From assembly GCA_900316845.1 (NCBI GenBank), contig ONEG01000013.1:680-53878 (forward strand): a stretch of 53,199 nucleotides of DNA. The letters are read 5' to 3'. Below, piece by piece: positions 42,720 through 51,502 of the stretch. The first letter of the stretch is position 1. Every line of letters starts with the position of its first letter. The position numbers and the translations under genes are program-made. The DNA is from an uncultured Bacteroidales bacterium. Its GTDB lineage: Bacteria; Bacteroidota; Bacteroidia; Bacteroidales; Paludibacteraceae. Under the pieces are notes generated by a model that was given only the letters and a program-made list of their open reading frames with translations, was not told where the DNA came from and ran no database searches.

Positions 42720-44575
42720 TACCCTTCGGATTGTTGCATGTTCGCATTACGTTCGATCTCCAGCTGCGGAATCGGCTGCACATACGAGCAGTCGCCCTTC
42801 CAGGTGATAGCACCATGGCGAGTCGATTGATAGTAATCCGCCTCAGACGGACCTATACGGTACCGACGGATGTCAAACCACCATTGTCCTTCGGCGAAGA
42901 GCTCCGCCCAACGCTCATAACGGATGACGTCGTTAGCCAGCGGATCGGTATCGAAATACGCCTTCGTGCGGTCGTTCAGCGAAGCGTAATCATACGAGTG
43001 GTCGTCGCCGTACGCCCGCGCATGCACCTTATTAACGTATTCCAGCGCCGTTCCGGGATCCTCATCCTTCAGCAACTCTGCATACAACAGGTAGATATCC
43101 GCCAGACGGATGACGTAGATATTACAATCGCTGGACTCATTCTTACCATACGGCGCTGAACCCATCTCCACACCGCGGATGTTCGTATATTTGCGATGTT
43201 GCCATGCTAAAATATCCGGACGGTTATTCACCTCCGACGAGCGGTCGTACCAGGTTGTCTCGCCTCCCGAACCGATATAGTCATCCACGTACGGCTGACC
43301 GGCGCAGATCATGAGCCGCGGGTCAATCTTGGTCTTATCCGCCTTCAGCGCCTTCGCATCCGACTGATACGTCACATCATGCAGCATATACGGGAAGTTA
43401 TCCTGCGAGCGCGGAGCACTCTTGTCATACGCAGGATTGAAGGTCCAACGGGGCACCGTGTCGCCGTGGAAACCCCAGAAACCAAAGCGGGCGATGTTCT
43501 TGTCATGAACGAAGTTATTGCCCCATTGCGAACTCTTGCTCGAGAGGATAATATCGTCCTCCAGGGTATAGGGATCGACTACATCTTCTTTGCCCGGACG
43601 GAAACGTACATTCAGATTCACGTACCACGGTGCATAGACCGTCGGCATGCCGGAACCCGTAGTGTAACCCGCCCATGGACCGTCCTGCGTGTAGTCGGTA
43701 CTCATCGTGATCTCATAGAGCGACTCGGAGTTATGCTCATTCGCCTCGTTGCCATAGAACATATCTGCATACACCGAATACGGCACCAAGCTCTTGCCGG
43801 AACTCCCGATGATCTCTTCCATCACCGCCTTTGCAGCCGCTTTGTTCTCGGGGAAGATATAGAGCGCCTGCATATAGACCTTGGCTAACAGACCCATCGC
43901 CGACCAATAGGTGGCGCGGTACTCACCCGCCGCATCCACATCCGTCCGATAGTCCGTAAGCAGTGCGCAGGCTTCTTTCAGATCGTTGATCATGAACTGC
44001 CAGCACTCTCTCACCGTATTACGACTGCGTTTGACCGCCTCGGCGTCGCTGACCACCTTGTCGATGATCGGCATACCCTTGCCGTCGGCATCCATCTCAA
44101 AGAAGATCTGGCCATGCCAGTAAGCCAACGCGCGGTTGAAAAGGCACTGACCTTTCATATAATCCAACTGTTTCGCTTCCGCCGAGGTCGCCATCGGACG
44201 GAAAGCCTCGATACCTTCCAAGGCTTGCGTGGAGAGGTTCGCCCATTTGCAGATATCCGTATAGGTCGTCGTCAGATACCTCGACTCAGGCGTTGAGTAG
44301 TTGTCCTGACTGAACGCACGCTCGTCATACGAACCGTACAGATCCGTCGTGTGGTCGTACAACCAGACACCCATCGGAAACCAATAAAAGGCATAGAGCC
44401 CAAAGGCATGATCTTGCGCATACGCTGCCGTCACAAGCTGATTCACCTGCTCCAGCGAGGAAGGGAAATTAGCCTGAGACAAGGTCTGCGGGTTGTTGAT
44501 CTCAAAGAAATCCTTGCACGACGTCATCGCCCATGCAAGTATCAGTATATATACTATCTTTTTCATAACTTTCAT
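42716..44575 (-). CDS. SusD/RagB-family outer-membrane glycan-binding lipoprotein
   Basis: 619 residues with a lipoprotein signal (Cys20 in MTSC). The N-terminal KDFFEINNPQTLSQANF and the TPR-like helices with an embedded variable region are typical of SusD. The protein caps the SusC pore and binds oligosaccharide at the cell surface. Two start codons three residues apart are possible. It follows susC after 27 nt and precedes the GH97 gene. Confidence 0.93.
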   Translation of the reverse strand: MKVMKKIVYILILAWAMTSCKDFFEINNPQTLSQANFPSSLEQVNQLVTAAYAQDHAFGLYAFYWFPMGVWLYDHTTDLYGSYDERAFSQDNYSTPESRYLTTTYTDICKWANLSTQALEGIEAFRPMATSAEAKQLDYMKGQCLFNRALAYWHGQIFFEMDADGKGMPIIDKVVSDAEAVKRSRNTVRECWQFMINDLKEACALLTDYRTDVDAAGEYRATYWSAMGLLAKVYMQALYIFPENKAAAKAVMEEIIGSSGKSLVPYSVYADMFYGNEANEHNSESLYEITMSTDYTQDGPWAGYTTGSGMPTVYAPWYVNLNVRFRPGKEDVVDPYTLEDDIILSSKSSQWGNNFVHDKNIARFGFWGFHGDTVPRWTFNPAYDKSAPRSQDNFPYMLHDVTYQSDAKALKADKTKIDPRLMICAGQPYVDDYIGSGGETTWYDRSSEVNNRPDILAWQHRKYTNIRGVEMGSAPYGKNESSDCNIYVIRLADIYLLYAELLKDEDPGTALEYVNKVHARAYGDDHSYDYASLNDRTKAYFDTDPLANDVIRYERWAELFAEGQWWFDIRRYRIGPSEADYYQSTRHGAITWKGDCSYVQPIPQLEIERNANMQQSEGY

Positions 44576-44604
44576 TCGTTCATTCGTTCATTCCTTCATT
44601 CGTT
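44573..44604 (-). repeat. Octamer repeat (AACGAATG x4) filling the susC-susD gap
   Basis: Four 8-nt units, one variant, running from the susC stop to the susD start. Each unit contains an ATG, and the susD start codon is the ATG of the last one, so the repeat supplies several out-of-frame start codons just upstream. Confidence 0.85.
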
Positions 44605-47600
44605 AAAACATTACATCCAATCCGAACGAGAAGAGCCGGTTCGGCAGGTAACGATACTGCGTATCTACGTTCCATAGCAGCTGCGAACCGTTATATCGTC
44701 CGATCTCCGGGTCGTTACCCGAGTAACGGGAGATAGTAAAGACGTTCTGGGTAGAGAAATACAGACGCAGCTTCTCGATCTTCGCCTTCCGCGTCCATTG
44801 GGCAGGGAAAGTATAACCTACACTCAGGTTCTTGAGTTTGAAGTAACTGCCGTCCTCAATGAGGTAGCTGGAGACTGTCGAGTAGTTCTTGTTGGCTGCA
44901 CCGTCACCGATCATCGAGTTGTTCTCATCCAGGTACCCTACCCTCGGATCAGCCGTCACGGTCGTGTTGTCCTTTCCGAAACAAGACGTATGGAAGATCT
45001 TCGCCGTGGTGTTATCCGAGGAGAACATATTCGTATAAGGCTTCATGAGGTTCATAATGTCGAACGCAAAAGCGCCGGAGAAAACAGCCGACAGGTCGAT
45101 ACCTTTCCATGCGAAAGACAACGTCAGACCCATCTCCATCTTCGGCCATGGGTTACCGATGGTCTGCTTGCTCTTCTCCGTGACACGGCCTTGACCGTTA
45201 TCATCAAAGATGAGGTCGCCCACACCCGTGTTCTCTTTCTGCCAGTAGATACCCATCTCCTTGCCATCCGCATTCAGCGGCTGACCGTTCGGTGCGTAGC
45301 CGTACGGGTGATCGGGGTGATCGTTGCGCCAATTCGTCAATGCCAGCTGGTTATATTCATCGACCTGGGCTTGGTTTTGGAAGATGCCTAAGCATTTATA
45401 GCCGTAGAAGAGTCCCATCGGCTGACCATCCTGTGTGCGGGCAAGAAGCGTCCAGGAGTTATCCACACCGGCGTCAATCGGTTCAGCGCCCGGAGCGTCA
45501 CCTACCTGCTTCACCATATTCCGGTTGAAGGAAGCGTTCCACTGAATACCGTATTCAAACTCTCCGCGGCGCTCCTTCCATCCGATTGCGATCTCGTGGC
45601 CCTGGTTCTCCACCAGACCTGCGTTCAGGTAAATAGGCACCGTATTACCCGGATCGTCCGAAGCAAAGTAATAACTCATGCCCGAAGACAAAGGCAGAGC
45701 ACCCCGGTAGATCATGTTCCGCGTCTGGCGGTTATAGTAGTCATAAGTCACCGTCAGGCGGTTATTGAAGAAGCCTAAGTCTAATCCTATATCCCACTGA
45801 TTAACCTGCTCCCAACGGAGATTCTCGTTACCCAAGACTGCTAACCAGGCACCGGTAGCACGGGTAGCAGAGTTGGTAAAACTATGGCTGACACCCGTCA
45901 GCGCGTACGTACTCTCGTACATGTATTGCGCTACATTATCATTACCCAACATTCCCCACGAGGCGCGGATCTTCATATTACTCAGCCACTCCTCGGTAGC
46001 GGGTTTGACCCACGGCTCCTCAGATATACGCCAACCGGCGTTCACGGAAGGGAAGAAACCCCACCTGTTCTTCTTTACAAAACGATCCGAAGCATCCGCG
46101 CGGAAGTTGACCGCCAGCAAGTACCGGCCGCCGTATTCGTAGTTCAGACGGGCGAACGCCGATCCTCTGCGCTCCTGCGGGGTGGTGTCGCTCGCTTTCT
46201 TGGTGGGACCCTCGGAGGACAAAGCGATCGAGGACGCCGGGCTGACGGTGTAGTTAAACGCCTCCGTAGAGATGCCGTAGCCGTCGAGCCACCACCACTC
46301 GGTGCCGACCATCGCCTTGAAGTGATGTCCGCCCCAAGTATGGTCATAAGACAAGGTGGAGTTAAACATCAGGTTCAGTACCGTTCCCGAGCTGGAGAAC
46401 AGAGTGCCGCCCGGCACACCTACCTGTACCGGACCGAAATCCTTGTATTCCTGGAACTGATTGCTCGAATAAGCGGATAGCGAAGCAGAACCGTTGGTAT
46501 GCCATACCAAGCCCTCAATGAACTGCACATCCAGATAAGCTCGAGCGTTCAGTGAATAATTGTCATTATGATACGTCTTAAAGGCATTCTCCAAGCCTGC
46601 GAAGTTCGGTCCCGAACCTACAGATATAGGTGTCTTAGCGTACTGACCGTCCTCGTCCAACACCTCCGCTACCGGCACCGTGCGGAACGGTATCGTATGA
46701 TAGTAAACCGACGAATTAGCTGCCGGGTCGGTCTTCGACCAGGTGCCGTAAATGGACTCGCCGATAGTCACATGTTTGCCTACTTTATGATCTAAGTTCG
46801 TGCGGAACGAGAAACGCTTGGCGCTCGTGCCGAGGTATGTACCTTTCTCGTCGAGATAACCGACGGACATAAACAGATTTGTCTTCTCGCCGCTATGGGT
46901 GACGCTCGCATTGTACTCCTGCTCAATGCCGGTACCGTACATCACGTTCATCCAATCGGTATTGGGTAACTCGCTGATCGAACTGACGCCCATCGTGGTC
47001 AGGGTGGAACCCGTTCCCCACGCGTCGCGGGCACGTATCCATTCCTCGGTGCCCAAGAGATCTAAGCGGTTCAGCGTCTTGCGCCATCCCGCGCGTATAT
47101 TAAGGTTTATATGGGTCTTTTGCTGATGACCATGCTTGGTGGTAATCAGGATCACGCCGCCGGCTGCACGGCTACCGTAGATAGCTGCCGAACCGGCATC
47201 TTTCAGGATCTCAATGGATTCCACGTCGCGCATGTTGAAGGTGAACCCTGCCTCTTGCGCAACGCCATCTACCACGTACAAAGGACTCATGCCGCTCAGG
47301 TTACCTGCGCCGCGGATGAGGATCTCCGCTCCTTCGCCCGGAGCACCGCTTCCTTTCGTCACGCTCACACCGGCTGCCAGACCTTGCAGGGACTCAGCGA
47401 TAGACTTGGTCGAGAACGACTCTATATCCTTGGCACTGACGGAAGAGATCGCACCCGTCACGTCGGAACGTTTCTGCGTACCATAGCCCACCACAACGAC
47501 ATCTTCCAAGACCTCACTATCCTCCTCCAACGTCACGTTATACACTGCACGACTGTCCGTCACGGAAATCGTCTGCGTCTTATAGCCGACATAGGAGATC

Positions 47601-47812
47601 ACAATCTTCTTGCCCGTCTCAACATCTAATTGATACTGGCCATCCAGATCCGTCACGGTGCCGGTCGTCGTGTTCTGTACCAACACACTCGCACCTACGA
47701 TCGTCTCCCCGTTCGCATCGCGGACGGTACCCGAAATGGATTTAGCGAAGAGTGTGATTGAAAGTATGAGACCTATACTTAAGACAAGGGCTCTTTGTAA
47801 GTGGTTTCTCAT
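44603..47812 (-). CDS. SusC/RagA-family TonB-dependent transporter
   Basis: 1069 residues: signal peptide, carboxypeptidase-D-like domain (about 27-105; ISGTVRDANGETIVGASV), TonB box region (DVVVVGYGTQKRSDVTG), plug (about 120-230; LYVVDGVAQ, AAIYGSRAAGGVILITT) and a 22-strand barrel ending in phenylalanine (GLDVMF). It imports oligosaccharides across the outer membrane using TonB energy, with SusD as the lid. I see no separate promoter in the 74-nt gap; transcription may come through the terminator of the upstream gene. Confidence 0.95.
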   Translation of the reverse strand: MRNHLQRALVLSIGLILSITLFAKSISGTVRDANGETIVGASVLVQNTTTGTVTDLDGQYQLDVETGKKIVISYVGYKTQTISVTDSRAVYNVTLEEDSEVLEDVVVVGYGTQKRSDVTGAISSVSAKDIESFSTKSIAESLQGLAAGVSVTKGSGAPGEGAEILIRGAGNLSGMSPLYVVDGVAQEAGFTFNMRDVESIEILKDAGSAAIYGSRAAGGVILITTKHGHQQKTHINLNIRAGWRKTLNRLDLLGTEEWIRARDAWGTGSTLTTMGVSSISELPNTDWMNVMYGTGIEQEYNASVTHSGEKTNLFMSVGYLDEKGTYLGTSAKRFSFRTNLDHKVGKHVTIGESIYGTWSKTDPAANSSVYYHTIPFRTVPVAEVLDEDGQYAKTPISVGSGPNFAGLENAFKTYHNDNYSLNARAYLDVQFIEGLVWHTNGSASLSAYSSNQFQEYKDFGPVQVGVPGGTLFSSSGTVLNLMFNSTLSYDHTWGGHHFKAMVGTEWWWLDGYGISTEAFNYTVSPASSIALSSEGPTKKASDTTPQERRGSAFARLNYEYGGRYLLAVNFRADASDRFVKKNRWGFFPSVNAGWRISEEPWVKPATEEWLSNMKIRASWGMLGNDNVAQYMYESTYALTGVSHSFTNSATRATGAWLAVLGNENLRWEQVNQWDIGLDLGFFNNRLTVTYDYYNRQTRNMIYRGALPLSSGMSYYFASDDPGNTVPIYLNAGLVENQGHEIAIGWKERRGEFEYGIQWNASFNRNMVKQVGDAPGAEPIDAGVDNSWTLLARTQDGQPMGLFYGYKCLGIFQNQAQVDEYNQLALTNWRNDHPDHPYGYAPNGQPLNADGKEMGIYWQKENTGVGDLIFDDNGQGRVTEKSKQTIGNPWPKMEMGLTLSFAWKGIDLSAVFSGAFAFDIMNLMKPYTNMFSSDNTTAKIFHTSCFGKDNTTVTADPRVGYLDENNSMIGDGAANKNYSTVSSYLIEDGSYFKLKNLSVGYTFPAQWTRKAKIEKLRLYFSTQNVFTISRYSGNDPEIGRYNGSQLLWNVDTQYRYLPNRLFSFGLDVMF

Positions 47813-47829
47813 GATAAATAACTAATAGT

Positions 47830-47873
47830 GGAAAGAAAAGAAAAAGCCGAAGCGGCATATAGCCGCTCCGGCT
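47830..47873 (-). terminator. Hairpin terminator or attenuator before susC
   Basis: On the minus strand AGCCGGAGCGGC (47873-47862) pairs with GCCGCTTCGGCT (47856-47845), followed by TTTTTCTTTTC. It lies between the 251-residue surface protein gene and susC and would give more transcript for the former than the latter. Confidence 0.85.
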
Positions 47874-47886
47874 GATTATAAACAGA

Positions 47887-48642
47887 TTACTTTACCTCAG
47901 CACCCAGAGCGTTGTACTTAACGCCATTGGAGATGATATAGAGCTGACCGTTCTCGATGAACTTAGCGCTCTTAGCCTTGATCTCTGTGTTCTCGACACC
48001 GGCTGCTGCAGATACACAAGGAGCGGCGTAACCCTTCTCGCTAATGCCGTACATACCCTCATCGTAGTCATCGGAATAGAACTCAGGATCAGACTTGCCG
48101 GTAGAAGGAATAGTAGCGAAGAAGCAGTCAGAAGCCGGAGCCTGCACCTGCTGAGCGTCCACGTACCATTCTACACCATTGTTTTCCTCGGTATAAGCAA
48201 AGATGAACAGCTGGCAATAGGTGTAAACGATAGTGTCCAATGCAGCAATCTTGCCTGCCAAACTCGGGTCAGCCTCCTCAAGCATTTGCTGGAAGTTATA
48301 GGTAGCGCCGTAGATATTACCTTGAATGTGTTTAAGACGGTTGGTTGCATCTTTCTTAGGACCGTAGTTCGTCCAGATGTTAGCAGCCATACAACGGGTA
48401 GAACCTTGCGGTCCGCCGGCTTGAATCTGGTCAACCCAACCGGTACCTGTGATGTCCACTGCGAAAGTAAAGGTCTCGCCCGGCTCAAAGTTATTGGATT
48501 CTGCAAATTGACCCTTTGCACAATCCCATTTAACGATGTAACGACCATCCTGACCAATCGGGTTGTTCAGATCGTAACTTGCCTGAGCGTTTGCCACCAT
48601 TGCCATTGCTACGAGAGCAACAAATGTAAAAATCTTTTTCAT
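47887..48642 (-). CDS. Secreted NNPIG-domain protein with sorting tag
   Basis: 251 residues, essentially signal peptide (to about 20) plus one NNPIG domain (YDLNNPIGQDGRYIVKWDC to GYAAPC) plus the tag KFIENGQLYIISNGVKYNA. It is the minimal form of the domain also seen in the 1745- and 844-residue proteins. As first gene of the SusC-SusD operon it occupies the place where many loci have extra surface glycan-binding proteins, so a binding role is likely. It carries the second copy of the 39-bp promoter block upstream. Confidence 0.78.
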   Translation of the reverse strand: MKKIFTFVALVAMAMVANAQASYDLNNPIGQDGRYIVKWDCAKGQFAESNNFEPGETFTFAVDITGTGWVDQIQAGGPQGSTRCMAANIWTNYGPKKDATNRLKHIQGNIYGATYNFQQMLEEADPSLAGKIAALDTIVYTYCQLFIFAYTEENNGVEWYVDAQQVQAPASDCFFATIPSTGKSDPEFYSDDYDEGMYGISEKGYAAPCVSAAAGVENTEIKAKSAKFIENGQLYIISNGVKYNALGAEVK

Positions 48643-48715
48643 GATTTGAAAAATTTAATAGTTAAACATTTTATTTTATTAACAAGGCGTTATGCCTCTT
48701 TTCTTCAAAATGCTG

Positions 48716-48754
48716 CACAAAATTACTGCTTTCCACGCACATACGAAAATAGTA
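48716..48754 (-). promoter_or_regulatory. Conserved 39-bp promoter block, copy 2
   Basis: Minus strand: TACTATTTTCGTAT, 8 bases (GTGCGTGG), AAAGCAGTAATTTTGTG. Both outer blocks are identical to those at 26463-26501. In both places the block is about 65-75 bp upstream of the start of a tagged secreted protein. Confidence 0.7.
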
Positions 48755-48894
48755 CAATGAAAATATAGAGTTTTTTGATAATTAAGATTGTATTTATTAT
48801 ATAAATATAATAACAAGCATTTATCAGTCAAAAATTATCAAGATATTTTATCATTTAAAAGTACCCTTTTTTGCTTGATTTTTGGAGGGCAGAT

Positions 48895-48925
48895 TTGCTT
48901 ATGTCAAAAAGTTATTGTATCTTTG
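48895..48925 (+). promoter_or_regulatory. Promoter of the GH87-like gene
   Basis: TTGC at 48895-48898, 19 nt, TATCTTTG at 48918-48925, then CAGCAG; 25 nt before the start codon. Confidence 0.8.
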
Positions 48926-48950
48926 CAGCAGATTTTAATCATACACTATC

Positions 48951-51485
48951 ATGAATAAGCTTCTCTTCTTTGCGTTGGCAATCGTTCTCAGCGCAGCTAT
49001 CAACGCCGCTCAGACGCTCAATAACCCTATCGGTTCCGACGGATGCTATGTCGTCAAATGGGATTGTTCGACGAACCGTTTTGCCGATAGTAACTCGTTC
49101 GAAGCGGACGAGACATTCACTTTCGCCATCGACATCACCGGCACGAGCTGGGTCGGATGGCTGGCGGAGAACGAACACCGCGGCATCTGCACGAACTTCT
49201 CGCTCACGAGCGACGGGGCGCAGAATATCGCTCGTGACGGCGACCGCCTGTTCCATATTACCGGAAACATCTACGGCAAGACCATCAACATCGCCCAACT
49301 CGCTTCGTCCTGGGTCACTCCGGCTTTAGGCAGCCGGACTGCTATCTACAGTAACATCTTCGGCTTCTGTACCGATCCTGAGGGATGGTGGATTAACCCG
49401 AGCGATAACGTCATCGGCAACAGCGACTGCTTCTTCCGTACGGCGGCTTATACCGGCACGCATACATGCCCGGTCTTCTTTACCAACGACTACGCGGGAA
49501 ATATCTACACATGGATCAACCAGAAAGGCTACGCTGCGCCCTGCGTCATCACCGAGCCGTGCTATAGTACCACCCCCACACCGGATCCTGACCCCGAGCC
49601 GACGCCTGAGCCTGAGCCTATAGTAGAAGGATCGCACGTGTACACGTTCGCGACCGACGCGCAGCAACGCGGCTACTACAACCGCCCTTACGAGCGCTAC
49701 GAAGCCGAGCCGGACCACTGCGAGACCAACGGCACTTTCCTTGCCGCTTCGGATGATCAGGCTGACCTGCAGTCCGAAGCCTCCCATCAGCAGGCAGTGC
49801 AGCTCATCAACGTCAATAGTTACGTTCAGTGGAAAGTGAACAAAGCGGGAGACGGTCTGACGATCCGTTTCTCGCTGCCGGATAATGCGTCAGGAACAGG
49901 CACAACGGGTAACATCGACATCTACGCCGGCAACGACAAGGTAGGTTCGCTCACGCTCAATAGCTACTGGGCATGGCAATATACCGTCAACGGCGGGAGC
50001 TACCCCACCAACACGCCGGCTACTCCCGGTGGAGGCAATGTCGTGCGTATGCGGTTTGACGAGATGCACGTCCGCTTATCCCGCCCCGTAGCCTCCGGCG
50101 AGTACCTCAAGATCGTCAAGGCCGACAATAACACCACGCCTTACACCATCGATTTTGCAGAGTTGGAGCCGGTACCGGAGAGAGTGACCTTCGAGAGCCT
50201 TTCCGGCAATAAGATCCGGTACGACGGCGTGACGGACATGCAGGATTTCATCACTGCCAATCCGGGTAAGATCATCTACTTCCCCGAAGGACGATGGGTG
50301 AGCCACCGGCGTCTGTACCTCACCAACGGCGACAATACGCAGCTCATCGGCGCAGGGATGTGGTACACGGAGATATACTTCGATGCCGCCAGCAACAACC
50401 AGACCACCTACTCCTACCGCGGTATAGAAGGCTCCTCCAGCAACCTCCGCATTGAGGGACTGTATCTCAATACCGTCAATAACCAGCGGTACTATAACGG
50501 CAACAGCTCCTATCAGGTAGGTAAGGGTTTCCAGAACTGTTTCGGCTCGAACTCCGTCATCCGCAACTGCTGGGTGGAGCATTTCGAATGCGGTGTATGG
50601 GTATCCGACTACTCGAGCAAAGGCAGCAATAACCTCCTCATCGAGCATTGCCGGTTCCGCAATAACTACGCCGACGGAGTCAACTGTTCGCACGGCAGCA
50701 ACGGTCACACGGTGCGTTACTGCTCCTTCCGCAATAACGGCGATGACGACATGGCGTCGTGGAGCTCCGGTAAGTTATGCTCGAACGTGACCTTCGCATA
50801 CTGCACGGCGGAGAACAACTGGCGAGCGAGTTCGTTAGGATTCTTCGGCGGAAAAGGTCACACGGCACACCACCTCTTCATCGCCGATGCCTTGGAGGCC
50901 GGCGCACGCGTCAACTCGGATTTCTCAGGTAACGGGTTCAGTCAGCAGGGAGCTTTCAACCTCTACGACATCACCATCCGGCACTCCGGTTGTATCAACG
51001 GCACACGCGGTAACAAGGGGGATTTTTGGGGGAATATGCAAGGCGCGCTTAATATCGGTTCGACGACTAATTATGCCATCTATAATATTCATTTCAACAA
51101 TATCGAGATCAATGACTCCCGCTGTCATGCCGTCTTCATCCGGGCGGTGAACGGAAAGCCCCTGAGTAACATCTCCCTCAAGAACCTCACCGTCAACACC
51201 GCTGCGTACAACGGTATCTATTTCGCTGCCGCCAACGGCACGATGACCTACTGCAACCTCGTTTTCAATAACGTCCTCCGGGATATGAACAACGTCCCCT
51301 CCGCGCTGAGCTGGACGCAGGACGCCGACTGCCAACCGCCTACTCCGTCGGGGCAGGGCATCACGACCGATGACCTCGACAAACCGACCGACGCACACAA
51401 GTTTTTTCGCGACGGGAGACTCTATATCTCCGTGAATGGATGCGTCTATGATGCGATGGGGAGAATGATGATAGGTAATAGATGA
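48951..51485 (+). CDS. Secreted GH87-like alpha-1,3-glucanase with NNPIG domain and sorting tag
   Basis: 844 residues: signal peptide, NNPIG domain (about 20-205), Pro/Glu/Asp linker (TPDPDPEPTPEPEP), CBM6-like region (about 225-405; YERYEAEPDH), then a right-handed beta-helix (about 410-790). In the helix D575 (ADGVN) and D598-D599 (NNGDDDMASWS) are 23 residues apart, as are D1045 and D1068/D1069 of the characterised GH87 enzyme. This supports endo-alpha-1,3-glucanase (mutanase or nigeran-type) activity. The tag is KFFRDGRLYISVNGCVYDA. It faces the SusC-SusD operon and probably supplies its oligosaccharides. Confidence 0.8.
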   Translation: MNKLLFFALAIVLSAAINAAQTLNNPIGSDGCYVVKWDCSTNRFADSNSFEADETFTFAIDITGTSWVGWLAENEHRGICTNFSLTSDGAQNIARDGDRLFHITGNIYGKTINIAQLASSWVTPALGSRTAIYSNIFGFCTDPEGWWINPSDNVIGNSDCFFRTAAYTGTHTCPVFFTNDYAGNIYTWINQKGYAAPCVITEPCYSTTPTPDPDPEPTPEPEPIVEGSHVYTFATDAQQRGYYNRPYERYEAEPDHCETNGTFLAASDDQADLQSEASHQQAVQLINVNSYVQWKVNKAGDGLTIRFSLPDNASGTGTTGNIDIYAGNDKVGSLTLNSYWAWQYTVNGGSYPTNTPATPGGGNVVRMRFDEMHVRLSRPVASGEYLKIVKADNNTTPYTIDFAELEPVPERVTFESLSGNKIRYDGVTDMQDFITANPGKIIYFPEGRWVSHRRLYLTNGDNTQLIGAGMWYTEIYFDAASNNQTTYSYRGIEGSSSNLRIEGLYLNTVNNQRYYNGNSSYQVGKGFQNCFGSNSVIRNCWVEHFECGVWVSDYSSKGSNNLLIEHCRFRNNYADGVNCSHGSNGHTVRYCSFRNNGDDDMASWSSGKLCSNVTFAYCTAENNWRASSLGFFGGKGHTAHHLFIADALEAGARVNSDFSGNGFSQQGAFNLYDITIRHSGCINGTRGNKGDFWGNMQGALNIGSTTNYAIYNIHFNNIEINDSRCHAVFIRAVNGKPLSNISLKNLTVNTAAYNGIYFAAANGTMTYCNLVFNNVLRDMNNVPSALSWTQDADCQPPTPSGQGITTDDLDKPTDAHKFFRDGRLYISVNGCVYDAMGRMMIGNR

Positions 51486-51502
51486 TAGATAATAGATAAC
51501 AG

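Larger units (their letters stand above)
48643..48950. other. Divergent regulatory region between two NNPIG-domain genes
   Basis: About 308 bp, very AT-rich in the middle. It holds the leftward 39-bp block (48716-48754) and the rightward promoter (48895-48925). No gene is visible. Confidence 0.65.
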
